Source: Isoperla grammatica (Eukaryota; Arthropoda; Insecta; Plecoptera; Perlodidae). From it: a DNA stretch of 64,000 nucleotides. The stretch spans positions 47,414,224-47,478,223 of the forward strand of contig OX246740.1 in assembly GCA_945910005.1 (NCBI GenBank). Direction: 5' to 3'. Of this stretch, positions 25,601 to 37,600 are shown in pieces. Each line of letters opens with the position of its first letter. The stretch's first letter is position 1. A model generated the notes under the pieces. That model was not told where the DNA came from. It searched no databases and saw only the letters and a list, made by a program, of their open reading frames with translations. The position numbers and the translations under genes are program-made.

Positions 25601-28600
25601 CACCACCTAAGGGGCTTGCGGGAGCAGGAGTGTATTGTCAGGTTTTTGAAAAACACACTGCGGCTGGCAAATTTGGAACAAACTTTGACGGGGAACTGGA
25701 AGCCACCCACCTTGCACTAACCGAAGTAGGCAATATTAAGCCATCACAGCCAGTGGTGATCTTGGTAGATTCAAGGGCAGCACTACAAGCCTTGATATCT
25801 CAAAGAGATACAGATTGTGAGATAACAGTAGCATGTAGGGAAGAGTACTACAAGCTCTACGACAAAGGCTGGCAAGTATGTTTTCAATGGATCCCTAGTC
25901 ATTGCTCAATAGTGGGAAATGAAAAAGCCGACTACCTGGCAAAGATGGGAGCTAAATTGAAACAACCTGAAAAGGCAATCTCACTGCAGTCCATCAAGTC
26001 TACAATCAATAACCAAGTCAGCTTGGAGTTAAAGAAACAGTATGAAGTAATGGCGCGAGGGAAAAGATGGGAACCGCTTATAAGGAAGGAGAAAATGAAC
26101 GCAAGGAAAATTGATATGGAAGAAAGAAGGGTATACGTGGCAAATTTCCGGATGGACACCGGCCACGACTACCTGCAAGCCCATCTGCACAAAATAGGAG
26201 TGGTGGATACGAGAATATGCCCACTCTGCAAAGAACAAGACCAGGACGCGGAACATCTTACGACATGTGTCTCTTTGACAGCAGAAAGGGATCTAATGGA
26301 GGGGAAAAAGATAGCAAGGAGGAAATATGTGGCAAACCTTTATTGGGCAACTAGGCAGAGAATGGCATAAGTTCCAACTCTGGGTGTTCGAAAGAAGAAG
26401 AAGAAGAAGGAGATTTTTTTTATTTAAATCAGATTTTTTTTATTATGTTCAATTTAAATCCTGATTTTAATTGATTTAAATCAACAATAAGAAGTGTTTC
26501 ACAAAAGGGATAATCAACTGGTAAATTGCAATTGACAATCGTACGTATACACACATCATACATCACACATCACAATCGATCGTACGACAATACTAATTGA
26601 CAGGAAATAAACAAATAAATTTTCATTTTTCATATAATATGTGATTATGGTCTTCGAGGGAAATTGAAAATGAGATGTATGCCTAGTTATGCTGGTAAGT
26701 TTTTTTGTCGATTTAAATCAATGATTTTTATTAAAAATACATTTGATTTAAATCTGATTTAAATCAATTCCACTCTGCTTGTACTGCAATCTCTACGTGG
26801 AATAAGCTATGGACAAGTGGTACTAATGTTCTGATGTGTGTGTTCAGGATCTGCTCTCGGACTCGAATCCGATGGTGGTGGCCAACGCAGTGGCAGCCCT
26901 GTCCGAGATCAACGAGGCCAGTCCGAGCGGGTCGCCCCTCATCGAGATGAACGCCCAGACGATCAACAAGTTGCTGACGGCGTTGAACGAGTGCACCGAG
27001 TGGGGCCAGGTGTTCATACTCGACTCGTTGGCCAACTACAGTCCCAAGGACGACCGGGAGGCCCAGAGGTAGGGTTGCGACATCGAAACTGCATGCTTCA
27101 AATCAAATCAAACATCCATTTTACTCTCATATCTTAACATAAATATGTACATAAGAATAGTAAGTTTACAAAAATAGTAGTATATGATTGTAGGGTACTC
27201 TAGTAACTAGTAGTGTAGTAGCTAGTGCAAACTAACAATGACTAATTCTAATAATATAAAATAGTAGTGAATGTACTAAATGTATACACTGCAGTCATTT
27301 GGTAGGAAGTGTGGAAAACGATTCACAAAGTACTAGTAAATGTTGGAGGTAAGTTAAATGTAATTAAGTTAAATAGAAAGACAATTATAAACATTTAGAG
27401 TTGTAAATCACTACGTACGGTATTATGTTTTATGTTGTGTTGTTTGTGTTACGTCAAGTGAGGGGCATACCGAAATTTCTGCGGGCAGGAACGCTCACAG
27501 TGTCATACGGTCTCCCATTTCTCCAATTCCATTTAAATATGGAACAAAACTTAAAAAAAAAAAATTTTTTTTACTTTTGATTCGCAAAATCACTCCTCAA
27601 AAAAAATTTTTTTTTAACTTTTAATTCGCAAAATCACTCCTCAAGTCTCGACATCGGACGTGTTTCAGCATCTGCGAGCGCATCACGCCGCGCCTCGCCC
27701 ACGCCAACGCTGCGGTCGTCCTCTCCGCCGTCAAGGTGCTGATGAAGTTCGTCGAGATGCTGCCGTCCGACTCGGACTTTGTCTCTACGCTGACCAAGAA
27801 GTTGGCGCCCCCCCTCGTAACGCTGCTCTCGTCCGAGCCGGAGGTGCAGTACGTCGCGCTGCGCAACATCAACCTCATCGTGCAGAAGCGGCCCGACATA
27901 CTCAAGCACGAGATGAAGGTGGGCACGAAAACTTAATATTAAACATCATTAGTTATGTTAAGTCTTTATTTAGCATTTGGAAGCTATTAAATTACATTAT
28001 TTACAACATGACAAAATACAGTATTAAACACGTATCATAATAGGACATCATAATGTATACAATATACTAGTAAAGTTTATAAACATATCTTACTATAATA
28101 GCACATTATTTTGCAAGAATATAGTTTTTCTTAAACCTACATTTCTAGAGTTCTTAACATTCAATTTTAATTTGTTATATTCCCTTACCCCTGTATAAAA
28201 AACATGTTTACTTGCAATTCTCTTATTACATCCTTGCAGATAGAAATCATTTATAGCCCTTGTATTATGACTGTGAACATTATTTACAGGTTTAAGCATT
28301 CTTCCTAAATAGTTTGGTAACATGTGATTTATTACTTTATATATAAATATCATTGAATTCATTTTTATTCGTTCTTTTACATTTAACCAGCCTAGCGTGT
28401 CCAGCATAATCTTAATTGGTACCCACCTATCACATTTAAGTATGGTTCTCATGGCTCTATTCTGTAGTTTTTGCAATATATCCATATCTGTAATAAACGC
28501 TTGATACTCTGAACTGAAGTTCAACGGAACATTCTCCAACTTTGGTTTGCTATACAGCACTAAAAAGAGACTGTATGCATTCTGGTGGCAACAGAATAAA

Positions 28601-31600
28601 CTAGTGCACTGGTGTTGTTAAACTGGTTCCTTGCATTGCTGAGCATTGGTTGAAACTAACATGGCGCAGACAATGGTACGGCCAGCAGCGCTATCTCTTG
28701 ACAGTTTTAGTGGCGGATTATTACTGAAAAGTTCGGCCACTCTTCTTGTTGTTAACATAATCATAATCATTTGCATAAACTTTATCGGGGGATGAACGTG
28801 TTCAAACTCATATTTGTCCGTAAACAATATTATTCGTTTTCTATTGACAGCTAAATGAAACTTAAAATAGTACTATAGGTGGCCTCCAATATGGCCGATG
28901 TGACGTCACGTGGATACTCCCTATATGAGAAATAACGTCTGATTGTGTCCCACGCGACGCAGGTGTTCTTCGTCAAGTACAACGACCCCATCTACGTGAA
29001 GCTTGAGAAGCTGGACATCATGATACGTCTTGCCAGCCAGGCCAACATAGCTCAGGTGCTGTCCGAACTGAAGGAGTACGCCACTGAGGTGGACGTGGAC
29101 TTTGTACGCAAGGCGGTGCGCGCCATCGGACGTTGCGCCATCAAGGTCGAGCAGTCGGCCGAGCGGTGCGTGTCGACGTTGCTCGACCTCATACAGACCA
29201 AGGTACGTACGGTTTGAGCGGTCGAGCGGGCGTCGTTTCGCTGCTAGGGACTATTTACTTATTTATTTCAATCTAGTTCCTGTTGAACCTAACTTGTGTA
29301 GGGAACATGTCATGAATGCATTAATACATTGGTAAACTATTATGCAATACTATACTACTATACATAGGCCTACTACTACTTACTATACAACAATACAAAA
29401 GCGTCTTCATTCATCTTCAATGTACATAACTAATGCCGACATTACACGACTCAATACTTTCGTCAAACTTATCGAATTTACGAACAAAAGCAAATCAAAA
29501 ACAGTTCGGTAAAAAACTGCAACAATAGAGCTTCTATTAATTGATGCTTTTTTGTCCTTGAATTCAATAAGTTTGACGAAAGTATTGAACCGTGTAAAGC
29601 CTGAATAAGAGCTAAGCCTAAGATACATGATACTGTTGAGCCATATTTTCATTCTTTACTATACTATACTATAGAGGCTAGATTAATAAAAAATACTTAT
29701 TATATAACAAAGTAAGATCTGTCTTTTAATACTATAAATAAAATATGACTAAATATGTTTAAATGTGAGCAGTCATGTTCAGTTTGGGTGATAGCTGTAG
29801 ACCTAGGAATGGGACGGTTAAATGTTTAAACATGTAGTAATCACAAAATGAAGCTAGTAAGTGTAGGAAACTGTGTTTTAGTGTGTAGTGCTATACCAAA
29901 CAGAAGTCTTCTTCTTTTCATATACCCACAATTGACAATTTTTCATGTCATCATGTGTTTCCTAGTTAGCCAAACAGAAGTACCGTATTCAAAAAAATAT
30001 ACAACCGTCAAGCGGCAGCTGAATTATTTATATATATAAATTATCAAGGTGTATTATTAAAACTGCGCTCGAGTAAGTAAACTACATGGTATGTATGAAT
30101 GATCGCAGGTAATTTTTTTTTTTATATCTGCTCCCTGTGTTCAACAATGAAGTCGAGTAGGGGATAGGAAATTAATACCTGGATCATATTCTGGCCCCTA
30201 GGTACATCAAAGCCAGCTGGCCATGCCTGACACTTCCCTCATATTAACTTCCTCTGGCTCCTCCTCTTCACTACTAGTCCAATATAATAACATAACGTCT
30301 GTCGGCGGCAGAACCCGTTCATCACCTTACTCCACTTGTGAAATTCGTGTTTTTTTAAACTAAATTTTTTTCTTTTCCTATGTAGAGATGGCTTCCTCAG
30401 CCATTCCTCTTCCTCGCTATCCAATATAAAATGGCTTCCTTGTGTCTCAGGTGAACTACGTAGTGCAGGAGGCCATCGTCGTGATCAAGGACATCTTCCG
30501 CAAGTACCCCAACAAGTACGAGAGCATCATCTCGACTCTCTGCGAGAACCTGGACACTCTGGACGAGCCGGAGGCGCGCGCTTCCATGATATGGATCATA
30601 GGTAGGGAGAATACGCGCGTGCTCGTTTACCAACGTTGCACTTTGGGGAATAGGCGCAAGTTTTCTGAATGTCTGGAAGTATATGAAATAAATTGATTTT
30701 CGTGTGAAAAACGTCGACGAATGAAGACCAGTGATTGTGGGGCTAATGAAACATCAGTAACATCACTGAATAAATGCTATAAATGCTTATTTCAGCACCA
30801 CATAGCCTACTACAAGATGTTAAATAATCACAATTTTGAGCATCTTCAACACTAAAACTTGGCTGCGCTTTTTTTTGTTCCAAATTTCAGTTCAATTTCC
30901 TAGTTCGATTCAAAGCCTGCATTAGAATAGGTGTATTACAATGTATTTCACGATTTAAAAAAAAAACTAGTGTGTCCTGTGGGTTTATTCCTGAGCTTTT
31001 GCAATGTAGAAGGTCAAGGGTTCAATTCCCGATACTGATTGACAATCAACAAACAATCAGTGATTGTTTGTTCCTTTTAAACTTCTGCATTTCACTTTAT
31101 TATATCAACATCCTTCTTGTAGACAGTGACTTTGGAGGGAGTACAGTCTTATAACAAACAACCCAATAAGTGGTATTTTATGACCTCCCTGAAAATTAGG
31201 AGTTATTGAGTGGGTAGAAAATTTTGTTTTTGTTTTTGTAAAATTCCTAGACTTGTTCTTCTCTCTTCTTCTTTTATGCCCACATTGACACATTTATGTC
31301 ATCATGCGTCTCGCCAACCAATAGAGACAAGCCTCCTGCTCCTTCCTGTCCAGCCCTCCTGGCATTCCTTCGTTGTGCTCTTTCAGTATTGAGCAATGGA
31401 ATACATGTTGCCCTCGTCCTGTATGCCATTCCCACAGAGCTTGCATGTACTGCTCTCGGCCAACCCCATTCTATGCGGGTGCTTTGCTAGCAAGTCATGA
31501 AATGCAGAAAAATGAATTGTTGGTACAATAGAGCACTCAAAATACACTAGACGCATTCTGGTGGCAAGAAAATAAACTTCTATTAGGAGTGGTCTAGCTG

Positions 31601-34600
31601 TCAATTTTCATTGTTGTGGTATTGTTATTATTCATCAATGGCGCTGAAAGGAGGTTGCTTAGCAGCGCTATCTATGTTAGTTTTGAGTCCTCTATATTTA
31701 ATGTTTGGACCGCAGGCGAGTACGCCGAGCGCATAGACAACGCTGACGAGCTGTTGGAGAGCTTCCTGGAGGGTTTCCACGACGAGAACACGCAGGTGCA
31801 ACTGCAGCTGCTGACGGCCATCGTCAAGCTGTTCCTCAAGCGGCCCACCGACACCCAGGAGCTGGTGCAGCAGGTGTGTTACCGTGGCGACGTCTGACGG
31901 CGGCAGAACCCATTCATCACCTTACTCCACTTGTTGTGAAATTCGTGTTTTTTTATGGTGCGTTTACATAACTGACTAGTGACTAACGACTAGCGACTAA
32001 GAGCGAAAAAAAAAAACTGACTAGCCGCAACAGGCTTCTCTCATTGGCCGACAGTGAGAATACTGCTCTCCGATTGGCTGTGAGCCTGTGACTAAGGACT
32101 TGACCAAGGAGTTGAGATGTCTTCAACTTCTTAGTCAAGTCAAGACAAACCTTAGTCACAGCCAATCGGAGAGCAGTTTTCTTACTGTCGGCCAATGAGA
32201 GAAGCCTGTTGCGGCTAGTCAGTTTCATGAACGCGCTCTTAGTCGCTAGGTAGTCGTTAGTCACTAGTCAGTTATGTAAACGCGCCATTAAACTACATTT
32301 TTTTTTCCTATGCAGAGATGGCTTCCTCAGCCATTCCTCTTCCTTGCTATCCAATATAAAATGGCTTCCTTTTCTGACCTGCCCATATCATTGGGCAGGT
32401 ATAATGTTACTCTGAAGTGTGGCACACCTAAAAAGGTGTGAGATTATTTGAGTTTTTCAATCACCTCTATCCAGTACCTCTATAGGATCTATTGATTATA
32501 GTGTCAAGCTGACCTATGATACGATAATGTTACGTCTTGCAGGTGCTCAGCCTGGCCACTCAGGACTCGGACAACCCAGATCTGCGAGACCGAGGCTTCA
32601 TCTACTGGAGACTCCTGTCCACCGATCCGGCGGCGGCCAAAGAAGTCGTTCTGGCAGAGAAACCGCTCATCTCGGAAGAGACTGATCTTCTCGAGCCGAC
32701 GCTTCTTGACGAGCTCATCTGCCACATCTCGAGTCTTGCCTCGGTCTACCACAAGCCGCCCAGTGCCTTCGTGGAGGGACGGGGTGAGTCTTCTTTGTAT
32801 AATTGTGTTGGTAGGCTTTGCCGTAGTGATAGACGCACACACACTCTTACCTGCACTTACTATTGTTCTCTATTTGGATAGGGAAATGGTGTGTGCCTTC
32901 CCAAACACCTCATTTGTCCCTTTTTCCAACAAAAAGTATTTTTTAAATCATACATGGCTTGTCAAGCTTGTTATTCATTCATTCAGAATTAAAAATTATT
33001 ATAGTGTGACAAAACGGCTATGTAAGTTGTAGACTTGAGATATTCTTAGTTTGACGCTTCCCTGCTGCTCCCCTCCATCACTATGTGACCATCCCTTACC
33101 CCGGTGACAGCCCGACAATCGTATCATATTTATTAATTTCATATTTATAAAATTATAATCAGTCCTTTTTGTTTTCCTGAGTGGTGGTCACATAACTAGG
33201 GGATGGAACTTCAAAATAAGATGTATGTGCTATTGTGACGACAGGTTAGTCATTAGTCTGTTATTTAATCTGTAATATTTTGTAACCGGTTGGCGACTTG
33301 GCAATGTCGTCTGTTTGTTAGATCTTGTACTTGTGCACAGGTGCCGGCGTCCGCAAGATGCTCCCCGCCAGGTCGGATGTCGCCGTGGAGTCGACACCCG
33401 TCCCTACCCAGGCAGCCGTCATCCCCTCGCAGGACTCTCTCATCGGAGACCTGCTCAGCATGGACATTGGTGGGCCGGCCGTTCCTGCTGCTCAGTCTAC
33501 ATCCAACGCCATGGATCTCTTGGGAGGCGGCCTTGACAGTCTGGTGAGTAGCGTGGCGTACGTAGTTCGGTCGACATCCAACGCCATGGATCTCTTGGGA
33601 GGCGGCCTTGACAGCCTGGTGAGTAGCGTGGCGTACGTAGTTCGGTCGACATCCAACGCCATGGATCTCTTGGGAGGCGGCCTTGACAGTCTGGTGAGTA
33701 GCGTGGCGTACGTAGTTCGGTCGACATCCAACGCCATGGATCTCCTGGGAGGCGGCCTTGACAGTCTGGTGAGTAGCGTGGCGTAAGTAGTTCCGTCGAC
33801 ATCCAACGCCATGGATCTCTTGGGAGGCGGCCTTGACAGTCTGGTGAGTAGCGTGGCGTACGTAGTTCGGTCGACATCCAACGCCATGGATCTCTTGGGA
33901 GGCGGCCTTGACAGTCTGGTGAGTAGCGTGGCGTACGTAGTTCGGTCGACATCCAACGCCATGGATCTCTTGGGAGGCGGCCTTGACAGTCTGGTGAGTA
34001 GCGTGGCGTACGTAGTTTGGTCGACATCCAACGCCATGGATCTCTTGGGAGGCGGCCTTGACAGTCTGGTGAGTAGCGTGGCGTACGTAGTTCGGTCGAC
34101 ATCCAACGCCATGGATCTCTTGGGAGGCGGCCTTGACAGTCTGGTGAGTAGCGTGGCGTACGTAGTCCAGTCGACATCCAACGCCATGGATCTCTTGGGA
34201 GGCGGCCTTGACAGTCTGGTAAGTAGCGTGGCGTACGTAGTCCAGTCGACATCCAACGCCATGGATCTCTTGGGAGGCGGCCTTGACAGTCTGGTGAGTA
34301 GCGTGGCGTACGTAGTTCGGTCGACATCCAACGCCATGGATCTCTTGGGAGGCGGCCTTGACAGTCTGGTGAGTAGCGTGGCGTACGTAGTTCGGTCGAC
34401 ATCCAACGCCATGGATCTCTTGGGAGGCGGCCTTGACAGTCTGGTGAGTAGCGTGGCGTACGTAGTTCGGTCGACATCCAACGCCATGGATCTCTTGGGA
34501 GGCGGCCTTGACAGTCTGGTGAGTAGCGTGGCGTACGTAGTCCAGTCGACATCCAACGCCATGGATCTCTTGGGAGGTGGCCTTGACAGTCTGGTGACTA

Positions 34601-37600
34601 GCCTGGCGTACGTAGTTCGGTCGACATCCAACGCCATGGATCTCTTGGGAGGCGGCCTTGACAGTCTGGTGAGTAGCGTGGCGTACGTAGTTCGGTCGAC
34701 ACCCAACGCCATGGATCTCTTGGGAGGCGGCCTTGACAGTCTAGTGAGTAGCGTGGCGTACGTAGTTCGGTTGACATCCAACGCCATGGATCTCTTGGGA
34801 GGCGGCCTTGACAGTCTGGTGAGTAGCGTGGCGTACGTAGTTCGGTCGACATCCAACGCCATGGATCTCTTGGGAGGCGGCCTTGACAGTCTGGTGAGTA
34901 GCGTGGCGTACGTAGCTCGGTCGACATCCAACGCCATGGATCTCTTGGGAGGCGGCCTTGACAGTCTGGTGAGTAGCGTGGCGTACGTAGTTCGGTCGAC
35001 ATCCAACGCCATGGATCTCTTGGGAGGCGGCCTTGACAGTCTGGTGAGTGGCGTGGCGTACGTAGTTCGGTCGACATCCAACGCCATGGATCTCTTGGGA
35101 GGCGGCCTTGACAGTCTGGTGAGTAGCGTGGCGTACGTAGTTCGGTCGACATCCAACGCCATGGATCTCTTGGGAGGCGGCCTTGACAGTCTGGTGAGTA
35201 GCGTGGCGTACGTTAGTGATGGGCACTTTTTATCAAAGAATCGATTCACGATTCGATTCGATTTTTTAGAGTACTGAATCGATCCAGACGATTAATCGGT
35301 CGAAATAAATCGATTAATCGATTAATCGATTTAAAAGGGCGATTTTCCATTATTATCGGTTTATATAGCCCATATCACACTACAATTGGAATCGTAGACT
35401 GGAGTCGCCAATTGCAATCGCAATCTACAATTATCCAATCACACTTGACCAGCTGACAATCCTAAAATCGTTCAACTAGGAAATAAATTCAATAATAATA
35501 ACTAAAAAGACAAGCCTTAATCACAAACAAATATATAATTAAAGTTATTGGCTCTTTGTTTCCATTAAAATAGTTGTTGCTTGAGGTTATGTTGTGTTAG
35601 TGCTCAATTCGTATTTAACCGTTCTCCTTCCTGATTGGTTCACGTGACTCGGATATACGATTCCCAATCTTATTTTAGAGCTCCGTCTATAAAAAGATTG
35701 CAACCGTAGACTGGCCGAACTGAGCTACTGCGCATGCGCCGCCAATCGTAAGCTCGAATCTACGATTGCAATTGTCAGTTCGGAACCTAATGTGATATGG
35801 CCTTACCATTTTTCAAGGTGTCCAGCATTGGTGTCCAGCCTAGTTTCTGACTTTCTTAGGTCACATAACCTTACATTGTTAACATACACCCTGAAAAGTT
35901 GAAAAAACAGGCTGTTTGAAGTGATGGGATGACAGAAAGAGCTGTTTTTATATTAGGCCTAAGGTGAATAGGGCTTATATAATTGTATTGTGTAAGAACC
36001 TAGTCGTCAGTGAGAACTTATTTCGTCCATATCCGCTTTTTTGCGGACCGAAAACGGAGTATTAATGTAAAAATCGACGTTGAAAAATCGACGAATACTT
36101 AATCGATTCAACCGATTAATCGAAAGGACTTGAATCGATCTTAAAAATCGATTATTTTTGGTGGATAATCGATTTTTCGATTTAATCGATTCTGAATCGC
36201 CCATCACTAGCGTACGTAGTTCGGTCGACATCCAACGCCATGGATCTCTTGGGAGGCGGCCTTGACAGTCTGGTGAGTAGCGTGGCGTACGTAGTTCGGT
36301 CGACATCCAACGCCATGGATCTCTTGGGAGGCGGCCTTGACAGTCTAGTGAGTAGCATGGCGTACGTAGTTCGGTCGACATCCAACGCCATGGATCTCTT
36401 GGGAGGCGGCCTTGACAGTCTGGTGAGTAGCGTGGCGTACGTAGTTCAGTCGACATCCAACGCCATGGATCTCTTGGGAGGCGGCCTTAACAGTCTGGTG
36501 AGTAGCGTGGCGTACGTAGTTCGGTCGACATCCAACGCCATGGATCTCTTGGGAGGCGGCCTTGACAGTCGGTGAGTAGCGTGGCGTACGTAGTTCAGTC
36601 GACATCCAACGCCAGGGTTAATGCTCCTCTATTTAATTAGGTAATACTGGTTGCTATGGAATTGTTTTATATTTGCTATTTTCCGTAAGGAAAACAAATT
36701 GGCGAGTTCCTCCCACATTGTCGGGCGTTCACATACCATATCGTACGTTAATGCATATTTATTGTTTTTGCGCACCGTTCTTGGGATAGCTGACAATTGT
36801 AATGATGCAATATTCATACAGGCTAGGGATGGGCAAATACGTTTAATAGCCTAAACGTTGAACTGTTTTTAAAACTCTCGTTTAAACGTTTAAATGTTTT
36901 ATTCGCTCTATCCCCTGCCACGAGATGAATAAAATGACCTATGCAGTAAATTACCAAAAAGTTTAGAAACATAGGGTAAAATTAAAATTTGTAGCTAGAA
37001 AAAGCTATGATAGTAGACTAGTACTGCAGTACTCTCGGTTGTAAAATATTTGTTTCTTATCTTATATACAAACAATTCTGTACACACGTTTAAACGAGGC
37101 GTAAAAAGTACAAACGTTTAAAGCCACTCCCACGTTTAAACGTCCCATCCCTAATACAGGCTACTCGTAATCATGGTATTCACAGTGCAGGGTCATTTCA
37201 TTGAATATGGTCCAAGGGTGGTTGCTGACCCATCTCCAATATTTTTTTAACTTTTACCATTTGTTCCTATATGTGTTTGGACTCTAGTCCCAAATTTTTA
37301 GATTTTTTTTATGACTCGCTAAAAAGTTACAGGCTTTAGAAGCCAGGCGGTCGCGGCAAAAATCACCATTTTGGCCTTCTTCGTTACATCGTGTAACTCG
37401 TAAACTATTCGTCCAATCAGAACAGAGCACTGGACATATTTTGTTTAAAAGAGTCAGAATATTCCAAATGTGTTCCTAAAATAAAGTATATGTCAGCCAT
37501 ATTGGTTCTATCCAAGGTCAAACATCGATTTCGGAAATCATTTTTTCATCAAGTTTGAAGCTATATTACTTGATAAGGGTTGAAGATAAATGATAACTGT

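Larger units (their letters stand above)
24021..26815. mobile_element. Outer inverted-repeat element split by a hAT-type insertion
   Basis: The left arm (about 24021-24100) contains cagtttattccacgtaggga and ctgtctacccccac. The right arm is its reverse complement in two pieces: 24172-24210, directly before the hAT, and 26786-26815, directly after it. Removing the hAT and one copy of its target duplication restores one continuous arm. The loop is about 70 nt. I see no clear target-site duplication for this outer element. Confidence 0.7.
23474..26847 (+). other. Beta-adaptin intron 2, mostly occupied by nested insertions
   Basis: The 3374-nt intron has about 550 nt of plain AT-rich sequence, then an outer inverted-repeat element at about 24021-26815. 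That holds a hAT-type element, which holds a LINE fragment. The motif tttatatctgctccctgtg at 23641-23660 is shared with intron 5 (30121-30140) and marks another dispersed repeat. Confidence 0.8.

Noticed and set aside
30971..31050. Functional tRNA gene
   Set aside because: A B-box-like site is present but no cloverleaf could be traced, and a second diverged copy with a shared tail points to a SINE.
33492..35249. 585-aa antisense ORF and other long ORFs over 33492-36605
   Set aside because: They arise because the 75-bp unit is a multiple of three and has no stop in several frames on both strands. No independent protein family features.
33811..35277. 488-aa sense ORF as a separate repeat-protein gene
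   Set aside because: It is the beta-adaptin hinge end repeated after the TAA in copy 4; no promoter or family domain, and it lies in intron 9.
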